A stretch of DNA of 64,000 nucleotides, from positions 2,354,501 to 2,418,500 of the forward strand of contig JACCIC010000001.1 in assembly GCA_018907035.1 (NCBI GenBank), in the 5' to 3' direction. The translations under genes were made by a program, and so were the position numbers. The notes beneath the pieces were generated by a model. The model made no database searches. It worked only from the letters and a program-made list of their open reading frames with translations, and was not told the origin of the DNA. This document shows, one piece after another, positions 13,320 through 24,660 of the stretch; the stretch's first letter is position 1; every line of letters starts with the position of its first letter. Source of the DNA: Sycobia sp. Sy_11 (lineage: Eukaryota > Arthropoda > Insecta > Hymenoptera > Epichrysomallidae).

Positions 13320-13829
13320 GCCGATATCGCTTTATATATACATATATTGATATTTATATATATGTGCGACAAACACACCCCAATCCGACGTTGTTGTGTG
13401 TATGTGTGTATGTGTACAGATATATAATATATATATATATAATAAAATTTGCACTCGTCAGAGCACACCTTGGCCGCACACGCCTGCGCGCACGTTGTAT
13501 CCCCTTTAATACAATACACTTTTATATACACGCTTGACAATTGTGCGGCGATAATAGGGCGCGATCGCGGATCACCGTCGCTCGGTGTGTATATTCATCA
13601 GAGACTTATTGTATGGGTATGATATTATAACGTCCGACACTCTGCGGCTCAAAGTCAAAACTCGTCTCCGGTATTCGGCAACGCTTCCTCGCCGCTGCGG
13701 GGCAACAACGGCCCGGCGCCTCGTTTCGGCGCGCCCGATGGGATGACGATTATTAAAGTATTTCAACGCCTCGAGCATTTAGCCGTATGTATACATATGC
13801 TCGTGTATACGTATCAATCCCCTCCTCCT

Positions 13830-13878
<49 letters not shown>

Positions 13879-13960
13879 TTCAGCTTTATCCTTTGTATAT
13901 TGACGAACCCGCGCCCGCGAGGAAGAATTCTCGGCAACGCATATAGGTATATTAGACATG
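13320..13960 (-). promoter_or_regulatory. Likely 5' leader and promoter region of the SLC23 gene
   Basis: GC-rich, CpG-containing sequence directly upstream of the transporter start codon, ending in a CT tract at 13832-13875 (GA on the gene strand). Insect promoters often carry GA elements bound by GAGA-type factors (family knowledge). The transcription start cannot be placed from sequence alone. Confidence 0.4.
13832..13875. repeat. (CT)n microsatellite
   Basis: CT run at the upstream end of the transporter's presumed promoter region. Confidence 0.95.
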
Positions 13961-14229
13961 TATGGCTTAGTAGTTTGTTGACTGGGAGGGGAGGAGTATG
14001 ATGAGTTCGGCGTCCGCGAAAGTGTGGATTTTCTCTTATCGTGGGCTGTAAAGTGGTTCGAAGAGATCGGGACTTTTGAGAAAATGTGATTAATAATAAT
14101 ATTAAAGCACGATAGGTTTCTAAGCTGCTGATAAGACGCCGCGGCTGAAGTGCGCGGCTTTATCAGGAATTTGAGATCTCTAAATTTGAATTGGAGAAAA
14201 CTCTACTGGAATCCGTGTCCAAATTCAAA

Positions 14230-14760
14230 CACAGATAGAATCATTAGAATTTACAGTGTGTGCTTATATACATATATACACTAAGTAGTAGTTCGATATA
14301 CTCGAAATTAATCAGTGATCGAATTTATACTACAATCTAATAATTTTCACTGATTTTTCCGCGTAGGTACGCTTGAAATAAATAAGTGATTGAATTCACA
14401 TGATATTCCAGTAGTTTTCACTGATTTATGGAATTTACAGTGTATATTCACTGATTTACCAATGCATAGACACTATTGTACTATGTGTATATAGCTTGTA
14501 ATCATAGAATTTACATTCTGTAATCGAATTTAACATAAAGATTTGTAATATACATATATTCGTAGTAAATCAATTTCATTTACATTTATGAATTGTAAAT
14601 TCAATAATTTCTAGTTTAAGCACTGATATGTCAAAGTATATGCACTGTACATCTCCTGATTGTCATGTATACACACTGGTAAATATGTGTACAAGTATAT
14701 ATTGTATCTTTCACTACTTACTAAACACTCGCTTCCAATAATTTTCACTCATTCAAAGTG
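14230..14760. repeat. Degenerate repeat built on TTTTCACTGATTT / AATTTACAGTGT
   Basis: TTTTCACTGATTT occurs at 14344-14356 and 14415-14427, with a close copy ending at 14457. AATTTACAGTGT occurs at 14248-14259 and 14432-14443, and related pieces continue to about 14750. It lies between the methyltransferase 3' end and the transporter promoter region. No coding potential. Confidence 0.55.
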
Positions 14761-14948
14761 AAAAATGAAAATAAAAATTTACTCAGTTTTTAACAGTTTC
14801 ATTAAATTTTTATAAAATTTTTGCAGCACACAGTTAAATTAAAAGGTCACAAATTATAGTATAAAATAATGAATAATGCAAATTACATAAAATGTGTTTG
14901 TTAAAGTTGTACAGTATAATATAAAAGATAACATTCCACAATGGGTAC

Positions 14949-16813
14949 TTAAAGATGGAGCTTTTGATATTTACACTGTACCCATACTCTATACATCTGC
15001 AACTGTCTACCACGATTCACTTGTAGTCTTCTATCAACGAGATTCTGAACTTCACTAAACCCTTGAGTTGTAAATATTTCTCTAATTTCCTCTGAAATAT
15101 ATTTTATACAATTATTAACACACAGTCATGAAAAAAACATTCATTTCTGTTATTACCTTGTGTAAAAAAATAAACTCGTGTTCCATCACCTCTCGCATAA
15201 AAATTATCTGCAAGGCAACGACCTTTTTTAAACCGCAATTGAGCCAAATCATATCGCCCATAATCTCGAAATAAAACTAAACCACCTGGTTTCAAATATC
15301 GATGAATTTGTTTTACAACATATTGCATTCTATGAAATGAATAATTGTACAGTACATTTTTAGCAGCAAATCAAAATAGTTAATAAAGACTTTCTTACTT
15401 TTCTGGATGTATTGCAGAAAGAACAAAAATTAGAATGACAATATCTAAACTATTTTCCTCGAATGGCGGATTCCAATTTTCTTGAGTTACATCCAAAACA
15501 AATGCTTTACATCTATAAGCAGAAAGAAAAAAGTTTCAGTACAGGTACATACAATTTGCTTTACATAAATACATTGCACAAAAACAATATAGAACAGTAA
15601 GTAAAAAACAATTACCTCGTCTTATCATATTCTGGATTTTGTTGTAAAATTTCAATAGCTGTTGATGAAAAGTCACAACAGTAAACAAATAAATTTGGAT
15701 CATTATTATACAATAATAAAGGAAATACTGTATTGCCCACACCACAACCTATTTCTAACATTTTTTGGGCTTTTGTTATTATATCTTTTGTATTATTAGC
15801 CATTCCAGCTGTACTACATTGTGGTTCGGATAAAACCCTCAAGGGTCGTTCTTTATCTTCTTTAACATCATCTGGTGCTAACTCTGGAAATTCAGTAAAT
15901 AGCCAATGCCTATCTTTGAAAAATCTAAATTAAAGTCATAATTAGTGTTGACATGCCATCCCAATGATAACTACTAGATTCTTAATTAAAAAATAATGAA
16001 GTTACCTATTTTGATGAATTCCATAAAATTTGTCCCAATATTTATCTGCTTCTGTTTCATATTTACCAATCTCCTCTGTCGATGCTGAAACTTTTGAATT
16101 TTCTTCAACTTTTTTTTTAGCTATCTCTTCTTGTTCTTCATCCCAAACAACATTATCCCTAAATGTTTAAGAAAATTTCCTTACATTAAAAAAAATATAT
16201 AAAAATTTTCTAATAATATATACAATATAATGCATAATAAAATAAAAATAAAAATACATCATTAAGTTTTAAACTTGTCTTAATTGTAATACTAATTTTA
16301 AAGCTTAGAGAATTATTAAGTATTGAAGGAAATATAATTTTATAAAAATATTGAGGTTCTTATAATTATTATTTTTTGTATTCATTTTAAATATTATAAT
16401 TTATAGCGCATAAAAAACTCCGAAATATTGTGTAACTTTTTTAAATAGCAAATTTTGGCGCAAAGCATCAGAATTACCGTCGTTTTCATGTATTAAAGTT
16501 TACCACGGACGCTTAAACGGATCAAATCCGTAAAAAGTTCAACAATTTAAGTATTAAGAAGATTTTTAAAGTTCATCCAAAGTGCTTGTGCGTGCGTGAA
16601 ACAAACGTAAACAAGTGACGTCTTTAAGCCTTTGAGGTTATATCAGGAGTAACTTGTAAATCCATGAGAGCCGGGGCAAGCTAAACATATACATAAACAA
16701 GCGCGGTATATATACCAGGCATTGTGCCGGAAAACGTCGTCCTTGTCGGTCAAGGTTCGGTTGCCGAATTGGGGCCTCTTTGATTCCTCGTCGACCTCCG
16801 GCGACTCGGCCAT
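14949..16813 (-). CDS. METTL2: METTL2-type tRNA N3-methylcytidine methyltransferase, 6 coding exons
   Basis: SAM-dependent methyltransferase of the METTL2/METTL8/METTL6 group, which makes m3C at position 32 of certain tRNAs. Coding exons: 16716-16813, 16006-16158, 15616-15924, 15399-15512, 15157-15329, 14949-15091. All splice sites are GT-AG and phases agree; the sum is 990 nt (329 aa plus stop), close to the family size. Domains in order: the N-terminal family motif RPQFGNR...VFRHNAWDNVVW (residues 13-38), [15 protein letters not shown] (85-99), SAM-binding motif [10 protein letters not shown] (140-148), CCDFS (166-170), LSAIHPEKM (218-226), and [16 protein letters not shown] through [10 protein letters not shown] in exon 5. 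The C-terminus carries [18 protein letters not shown], as expected. There is no obvious mitochondrial presequence, so a cytosolic METTL2-like enzyme is favoured over METTL8; the RPQFG N-terminus argues against METTL6. The ATG at 16813 has a strong GGCATGGCC context and no upstream in-frame ATG was seen. Confidence 0.94.
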
Positions 16814-17000
16814 GCCGGTCGATCTGATGTGCGGCTCAAAGGCGAACTGCCTGCTGGAAAATGGGATGTACACGCACGTGTTCTACAGCAACTGTAGCGC
16901 CGCCGCCGCCATTGCCTCCTCCACCGCCGATGCTCCTCATCTGCCCCATCCGAGCGTCGCGCTCGCAACGGCTCCCGACTGGATAAACGTAAAGGCCGTT
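16814..17000 (-). promoter_or_regulatory. METTL2 5' leader / promoter with two upstream ORFs
   Basis: GC-rich DNA directly upstream of the methyltransferase ATG. On the gene strand it contains a 37-codon upstream ORF (16836..16949, starting MGQMRSIGGGGG), which stops 22 nt before the main ATG, and a 9-codon one (16883..16912, MAAAALQLL). Upstream ORFs often reduce translation of the main frame. Composition drops abruptly to AT-rich beyond about 17000, which probably marks the upstream edge of the promoter. Confidence 0.4.
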
Positions 17001-18540
17001 TTACAGAAATTGATTTTTTTTTTTCATCTACTCATCTCTTTCATTATATAATTTTATTAATTGGAATTTTTTAAAAGCTTTTTTTACAATATTTAATATA
17101 ATTTTTTTCATCTGGAAATTTTATTGCATATTAATAGCAAATTTTTGTCTTATAGTTAACAAAATAATAGTCTTATTTCTATTATTATTTAGTTATGTTT
17201 CTGATTTATTTAATAAAATAAATATACCAAAAATTTTCAGGCACGTATAATTGAATTTTTTTTACAATTGTATGTTATTTAAATTTTCGAGTACGTGCTA
17301 TTAAAAATTGATGCAAATATATTGAAAAAATAAAATAATCTTGTATGCATTATAATTATAATTATTTTATTTACTTGGAAAGTTTTTTTTTTAATGCGTA
17401 TATATAAAATTGTATACGAACATGTAATTAACAATTCAAGTGTATGTTAAAGAAACCTATTTCAGTATTTCTTCAGCTACTTTTAATCAGTATTTTTCTA
17501 ATCACAGTTCCAATCACTTTTAATCAAAGTAAATAATTACAATATTAATAACAAATTGATAATTTAATCTTGATATTAAAAAGTAAATAATTATAATGAA
17601 ATTTTTTATATATGATAATGTTCTGATTCGTACGATAATAAGAATATTATTTATATTAGAACAATAGTTTGGAGTTCTTTTGTTATTTACAAATCTTTAT
17701 AATATATATCTAAAGTTTAAAAAGTAATTTCTTAAGAGAACAATTCAAAAAGATTTGACGTGTTCTTGGTTATTTCTCTTATACTATCGGAATAGAAATT
17801 ACTCTATTTTTATAATAATATTATATATGTAAACATTAAGCTATTGAAATTTTCAATTCAACATTTCTTTTATCGAAATGAGAATGTTTTTAAAATTTAA
17901 TATTATATAAATTAAAATTTTATTTCAGTAATAGAAAATATAAATAGTAAATAAAGTACAAGGTGAACTAAAATTTAAAACCACTTAGTGTTTACATAGA
18001 TAATTGTATAATATATTATATAAAACAGACTAACTTTTAGCTTTTTGTTCGTTAAAAATTGACTTCAACAGCGGCTTAAATTCAGGGGATGTCGAAACTA
18101 AAACTGACCGTTATGAACTCCCGTAACATGACTGGAGATTCGACAATCACTTTTCTTAATAAAACAATTTGTAACATTTGTATCATCTGGTACCAGTTTG
18201 TACACATTTGTCCTTCAGTGTTGAAGAACGGTTATTTGCCGAGCTTACTGAGACGATAAATAATCATGATTTACCTGATAGCTGAGTTTCCCAGGTTATA
18301 GATGAAATTTTAGTTATGTTCACAACTATCAGGTAAATCATTAGATTAACATTTCGAAACTAAAAGCTCCCTAAATAATTTTTCTGATCGAAGTGTACCT
18401 GGTGCATATTGTTATGTGCTGAACAAATCTTCTGTCACGTTATCCCGCGTAATGACGGCCAAATTTTACTCCGACATTGCCTTCAAGCAGCTTAAAGCTT
18501 CCGTAAAAATCATCCTTCTGTTTCGTATTCAAATCCGAAT
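17001..18540. other. AT-rich intergenic stretch without a gene
   Basis: Very AT-rich from 17000 to about 18000, then a more balanced piece to 18540 that contains the inverted repeat at 18266-18341. No frame of useful length and no known motif on either strand. The 18000-18540 piece could be a decayed mobile element, but I see no transposase. Confidence 0.5.
18266..18341. repeat. 16-bp perfect inverted repeat
   Basis: ATGATTTACCTGATAG at 18266-18281 is matched by its exact reverse complement at 18326-18341, with a 44-bp spacer. The arms could be ends of a short non-autonomous element or a stem-loop. No target duplication is evident. Confidence 0.6.
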
Positions 18541-19072
18541 ATGTTAGGCCTATATATCTACCTGAAGAAATTATCACCGCCCCTACCCCCAAGTGTTCTC
18601 TTGCATTACGTTCTTTTATCGAATCTCCAATTAATCACCTCCCCCTCCCTAACCTTTCGTCGCTCTTATACACCCGCTATCCGATGCCATCGAACCTTCA
18701 CACCTGTACCCCCTCGCCCCCTCCCCCGGCAAACTGGGGACACACCTTTAAATCCCGCTGGGCGTCGGATCCCTCTTTTTCTCTCTCGTCTCCGTTCTGC
18801 GAGCCGAGAGTACGCGCGCACGCGCATCCGCGTCTTCGTCGCGGAGGGTGGAGGAGGAGGAAGAGGAGGACGGGGAGGAGGATGGGGGAGTGAGAGAGAT
18901 GGATATATATGTATAGGGAGGGAAGGAGTTGTCGACAGTAATGAAGACGGCGACCGACGCCTAGCGGCTCCTCACGATTTACAGTCTGCCGCTCCTTCGG
19001 TTGCCCATCGTGAGGCGCGAGCGCGCGAGAAAGGGAATAAAGAGATAGATAGATAGATAGATAGATAGATAA

Positions 19073-19132
<60 letters not shown>

Positions 19133-19500
19133 GGCATCCCGGCAAAAAGGCAAATCCGTGGGGGATACGTCGCGTCGCGACACACACACACACAAAATTC
19201 TGAACTGTTGCACACGGAGTATATACATATATGCAATACCGTTTCGGGAGAGAGACAGAGACGGAGAGAAGGGGGGGAGGAAAAAGATAAAGGGACGAGA
19301 GAGAAAGGGAGACAGAGAATTTCGCGCGGATAGAAAGAGAGAGAGAGAGAGAGAGACGGGGTTGAGGAGTGCGCGGCGGGATTCGGGTAATACGTGTATA
19401 TCGAGGGGCAGACGACAGGACAGACGCCACCCCAGACGTCGATTCCCCTATTGACGCCGGTCGCGGGGTGTACAGTAGATCGCTTTAATATATAAAGTCG
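18541..19500. promoter_or_regulatory. GC/CpG-rich island with GATA and GA tracts
   Basis: A sharp rise in GC and CpG within AT-rich surroundings, with a GATA run (19043-19071), a GA run (19076-19129) and more GA pieces to about 19355. It closes with a donor-like GTAAGTG near 19508. Long open frames here are made of repeat-coded Arg-Glu or Ser-Leu and are not genes. A promoter or non-coding first exon is possible. Confidence 0.3.
19043..19129. repeat. (GATA)n then (GA)n compound microsatellite
   Basis: A GATA run passes directly into a GA run, a compound tract in the 18.5-19.5 kb island. Confidence 0.95.
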
Positions 19501-20860
19501 GCTGGAAGTAAGTGTTTTAACCGCTTGATACTACTTATGGCTGTTGAGCTTTTGACACTGATCACCATGCTGCATGCTTCAACTTATATACGACAGATAC
19601 GCAAGTGTGCGTGTATGCATATATTTTTTGCCCCTCTATGTGAATTTATTTGGAGCCGCAAAAATATCAGAAAATTTTTATCTTATCCGGCGCGGTGCTA
19701 ATACATCGCTTCTTTTATTTCGATTATTAATCATTTCGTTGATTTCTTTCATTATTTTAATATCGAGACATCCCGATGTATTTTGTATATTTAGACCGGC
19801 ATTCTCAATTGAAATGTCTGATTGTAAAATAGATTTAAATTATAAAAACGGCAAATTATCATGATTTTGGATTTTAGCTCCCGTGTAAGCCGGCTAGGCG
19901 TTGTTTCTTATTATAATAACATGCCAGCCATTCTGCTATACCGATTGAGTGTTTTAACGATTTTTAATAAATAATCATGAAAATATTTTAAATTTTAGTT
20001 ATGGTTCCTATTATTTCTATTATATTACATTACTGTAACATTTCACGTAGAATCTTCAAGCATTGTGGAAATGAGACGTTATTAATATTTTTTAAGCATA
20101 AATTATAATAAACTATAAAATCGGGCAAGCTTTTACTCGATCGGTAAAAATTGACATCGCCATCTTCTTAAAAGGTAATTTTTATCATTTCGTTGCTTTC
20201 TACCAGAAACGATTAAATTCCCCTAATCATTCGTCTAACTTAGAATTGCTTGCATGAAAACTCTGATTTTTAATAATTATTTTGTCAGACAACTATACAA
20301 CTATATTAGATTTACTAGACAACTATACATACTATTAGTTTTATGACTAATAGCGTAGCGATAAGCACTGATGCAATGGGAATAAATTCTGCATGTTCGT
20401 TATGAATGCATCAGTGTCTGTTACATACCGAATAGTTAAACTTCCACTGCGTAACCGCTTATTAAAATTTACATATTAGAATTTTATTCTTTAAAAAAAA
20501 ATTTAAGAATTTTATCAAAATCTGCTCATAAAACTCTTATATAGTAGAAATTAAAGACATTTTGTCTAAAAGCATAATTTTACCAACCTAAAGGAAAGAA
20601 AGATCAAAACAACTCATCAATAATTATTGAACATAACCTCCAAGATGCGCAAATGATTCGATTACTATTAGATTACATAAAATAATAATTAGTGTACCGA
20701 AAGAGTATAAGAATTAATCATTCATAATTTGTTTAAAAATGAAAGAATCTCTTATTCCCTCCAAACACCTTTCTTCACAAATGCATAAACATCCGTTAAC
20801 CTCTCTCATTCGGTCCACGAGATCGGAGTTTTGGGTCTTCTTCAGCTCAATATATACAGC
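19501..20860. other. AT-rich stretch without a gene
   Basis: No supported gene on either strand. It contains a 10-bp inverted repeat, CACTGATGCA at 20366-20375 and its complement at 20407-20416, and two copies of agacaactataca near 20290-20330. Confidence 0.5.
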
Positions 20861-20863
20861 GCT

Positions 20864-20866
<3 letters not shown>

Positions 20867-20906
<40 letters not shown>
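20867..20906. repeat. (TA)n microsatellite
   Basis: TA run at the left edge of the 20.9 kb island. Confidence 0.95.
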
Positions 20907-20909
<3 letters not shown>

Positions 20910-21605
20910 CTCTCCCCGAAAATTGCCAAACTCGCGCGCAATGACAAAGCTTCGCGGGCAAAAAGAAGGGATGTGGTATAATAGAAACGCGGAACGCAAT
21001 ATCGAAGTACCTCAGCCCTTCGGTCGATGAATGTATAAAAAGGCATGCACGCGTACATACACAAATATATAAATACATACATACACTATGGGAGAGATGC
21101 CGAGGGCGAGGGAATTCGAGAGGGAGAGTGGAGCGGCGATCGCGCGAGAAAAAAATCCCCCGCGCATCAGGGTTCGCTTTCAATTTCCCTTCCGAGCGAG
21201 CAAAATGGGATCCTTCATCCGGGAACCTGTACACGTGCAGAGCCATATACAGAGTCCGCACACGCACACAGACACACACCATTCGCGCCAATCCAAGCGT
21301 AATACGTACTGTATGGACTGCGCATTCGTTCCCTCGCCCTCCCTTCACCCGCCCCTTCACCGCCCTGCAAGCGGCCGCACCGCCAAGAGTCCGAACTCGG
21401 GAATAAGGAAGGACCAGTCTGCCTGATTTTAGACGCAAACTTGCGCGGCTCGCGGATCAATGACCTTTTGGTACACGCGCGCGCACGTACACATATATTT
21501 ATCAACCCTTCCCTTTCTCCATTGCAACGGTGGAGGGGGGGTCCTAGGGAGAGAGAAGAAGATATGACAGAGATGGACGGGAAGGGGAGGGGTGCAGACA
21601 AAAAG

Positions 21606-21638
<33 letters not shown>

Positions 21639-22415
21639 CACATACATGTGTATGTATGTATGCACGCATATATGTACCAGTGATGGTGATGCAGAGTGTC
21701 TGAAGGCAAAAGTGGTGCAGGGGGGGGGCCTACACGAGGCCGGTGCGAGACATCAAAATGCACCGGCACGCCGAGCAGATGGATATAGGAGGCAAGGGAC
21801 AGCGCAGCGTCTGCCGATAAGAGCGAGGCCGAGAGAATAATCGTGGGGGTGAAAGCGAGGGAGAGACAAAGAGAGAGGAGAATGAGGAGAAGAAAATGGA
21901 TAACGGTGAGAAGGAAAGGAAGTGCGACGGAGTGAAAGAGACGGATGGACGATATCAGAGTGTAGATAAGAGCGAGGAGGTAAGGCTGGCGTGCTTTTTG
22001 GTGGAAAAAAACTTTTTTCCCTTTCTATGCAAGGGCGGGAAAATGGACCTGGAACATTTTTTTTCTTTCTGCCTTTCTTTCTTTTTTTAATAAATCTTTG
22101 TACGAGAAAATCGTAGATTTCTTTCGTGAGCAAGAGTAGCAGAGATTCATTTGCTCGGGTGTGGTTTAGCGATAAGAAAGAGAAAAGAAGAGAGAGGAGA
22201 GGGGAGTAGAGAGAGAAATGCATGACTGAAAGGTGTGCATATTATATAGTTAAAAACCTGCACAAGAGCGAGCGGAGATAATGCACAGAAAAAATGACGT
22301 ACACAGGGAGAGATAATTCGGGAGAAGGGGGGGTGGAGAAAGAATGTGAAAGGAGAAAAGTCTGATAGCTTGGAGGGACACGTGTGATAAGAGCTGCGAG
22401 ATAGGTAAAGAAAGA

Positions 22416-22420
<5 letters not shown>

Positions 22421-22474
<54 letters not shown>
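22421..22474. repeat. (GA)n microsatellite
   Basis: GA run at the right end of the 20.9-22.5 kb island. Confidence 0.95.
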
Positions 22475-22478
<4 letters not shown>

Positions 22479-22580
22479 TTGGAAGGAAATGAAAAAAGTC
22501 CATATGGAGGCGATGACGGACGAGCTTACGAATGAATAACTGTGAGAACTCCGGAAAATCTCTCTTCCAAAGCACATCGT

Positions 22581-23230
22581 ATATTGCTATTATGATACAC
22601 TTGATTCGTCAATCAAATTAATTTCACGTTCGTTTTAATTAGCTTAAAGTAATGAATATTGTTCCTGCGCAGTCAAAAAAATGTCAGTTGATTTAAAATT
22701 ATTCTTATCTATATGAAATGATTATTTTAAATCATGTTACAGATTTTAATATGTTAAAGTTTTTATTTTATTTTTTTTTATATACTTGTAATAAATTCAT
22801 ATATGACTTCATAATGATTCATTAGAAAAGGTCACGATAAAATGTATAAAACTTTCTTCACAACAGGATCGGCTTGTATAAAGTATCATCGATGTATATT
22901 TTTACCGATTGAAGAAAAAGCGCTCTGTCTTACACCTATTAGCTAGAGCAATATATATTATTACGATCGTTCGGCATTAATTTTAATTTTAAAGCAGATT
23001 CGTTGAAACTGAATGTTCATGCGAACGCATTCAAGAATATTCGTTGCAAATGGTAATGTTTTGAGCCGGAACATTTTTCAAAACGTAAGAATTTTCATGC
23101 TAATTTAAAATATTTTTGTCTCACACTCGGTGTACGAATGGAGAATAAAAATTTAGATACTTGTAATTATATATATATATATGTTTAAAAACAAATTTTA
23201 CTCAATCGGTAACATTTGACTACGATGCAT
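22581..23230. other. AT-rich stretch without a gene
   Basis: No coding signal or notable repeat apart from a short TA run near 23168. Confidence 0.5.
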
Positions 23231-24330
23231 AACCTCCTAGTGCTATTCGTTTACGCGAGCAGCTTTTCCCGCTCATTCTACCCGTTCCTCTGCAAGGCGT
23301 AGGTTAGTTCCGGCATTCAAGCTCGAAACCCGGCTGTACAGAGGCTGCAGAGTCGCAAGTGCGCTTTTCCCGCGCTTTGATGCACGCCTGAAACGTAACG
23401 GGAGGTATTTCGTGTATAGAACGACGACGGGGCGCCGTAGTCGCGGTCCGCAAAACTCCTTTCTTTTCTATAATTAGCTAAGGCGATGCTCTTCGCGAAT
23501 CCATAACGACGACGGGCAGGGGGGGGGAGTGGGGCGACAAGAGACGAAGACGAAGAATAAAGCATCCCGGCCGGTTAGAAGCGCACCGCGCGCAGGGCGG
23601 AAGCCGAGGGGGGGGCGTAGATATACAGAGTGGAAAAGGACGGAGAGACGGCCATAAGGCGCGAGGGGGATGCTAAGGCTCTCCTTCTGCGTCTCTCTCA
23701 GAAATGGCTGCTGCCGCCGACGCCACCGCCGGTTGCCGGACGAATTGCGTCACTCATTCGTGGGCGGCAGCTCCCGCCGTTCCTCGCGTAACTGCTGCTT
23801 CTGTATGTATGCAGGCTCTGATGCCAGAGTGAGAAGTCCGGGGTGACGGGGTGCGGGGGGGGGGCGAAGCGTGCGCGCGATGTTCCAATCCTGTACCCAC
23901 GGTATAGTGGCCTCGCACATACACGTGCACACACAGACGCACGCCCTAAGGGAGAAATCGATACGCGTTCGTTTCTTCCTTTCTTCGGGGGCGAGGTGGG
24001 GCGCGGGGAGACGAACAGAGACAGAGAGGGAGAAATGGTGGGAGGGGACAGAGAGCATTTCAGTAGATACAGCCGTACAGCGCGCGGCGCAAGAGTTTGC
24101 GAACAAGTAGCGTGGCTTCAGATACATCCTCCTGTCCTTCTTCACGTCTTCCTCCTGAATTTATATCTATACCCTGAACCTCTCGCCCTCCTCGTACGTC
24201 TCATTCTCGAGATATGTACGTGTATTATTCCAAGCGTTGCGTTATGGGTGACGAATCTGATTTGTAAGGGAGAAGTACGAGCATACACGAGCGATTGATC
24301 AGTCATTATTGGTACGAGTAACGTAGTCTG
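23231..24330. promoter_or_regulatory. GC/CpG-rich island
   Basis: High GC with several G runs, including one near 23868. It contains a 42-codon plus-strand ORF at 23704-23832 and overlapping longer frames without motifs. Promoter or leader-exon character is inferred from composition only. Confidence 0.3.
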
Positions 24331-24373
24331 AAAAATCATCGATCGCTTGCTAACGAATAATTATGAAAACGAC

Positions 24374-24560
24374 TGAAATCGGTTGAGATCTGTTGATTCT
24401 CTTGAAACCAGTTGAATTCGATTATTGCTCGCCCAATTATATGAAATAGTCCAATTCAATTGGAACGGCCTAATGATTGTAAATAAGTCGAATTCAATTG
24501 AGATCCGCTTAATCGCTTCATATCGGTTGTATTCGATTGAAATTTGTTGAATGATGTTAA
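24374..24560 (+). repeat. Degenerate ~10-bp-period array, TTGAAATC type
   Basis: TGAAATC-like units begin at 24374, 24384, 24394, 24403, 24413, 24442, 24461, 24489, 24499, 24529, 24538 and 24548. Every gap is close to a multiple of 9.7 bp. Units are strongly diverged (TGAGATC, TGAAACC, TGAATTC), so this is an old array. Weaker copies continue to about 24660 and reappear near 25080-25140. Confidence 0.6.
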
Positions 24561-24660
24561 ATCAGATCCAATTAGTCACGATCAGTCAAATTATTTAAAA
24601 TAAGTTTTATCCAATTGGGTCAACTTGAACGCCTTAAAATCCATTTAATTCTGATGAAGT

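Larger units (their letters stand above)
20861..22580. promoter_or_regulatory. GC-rich island with TA and GA tracts
   Basis: Composition rises between about 20900 and 22200, flanked by TA tracts (20867-20906, 21609-21637) and ending in a GA tract (22421-22474). Overlapping open frames of 80-190 codons occur on both strands, but they consist largely of repeat-coded Ile-Tyr, Ser-Leu or Arg-rich sequence with no domain. Regulatory DNA or an untranslated exon is the simplest reading. Confidence 0.3.

Noticed and set aside
19043..19129. Regularly spaced short repeats as a CRISPR-like array
   Set aside because: They are plain GATA/GA microsatellites without spacers, in a eukaryotic sequence.
20866..21438. 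Minus-strand frame of 190 codons
   Set aside because: It ends in TA-coded Ile-Tyr, has no known motif, and several other frames are open over the same GC-rich DNA.
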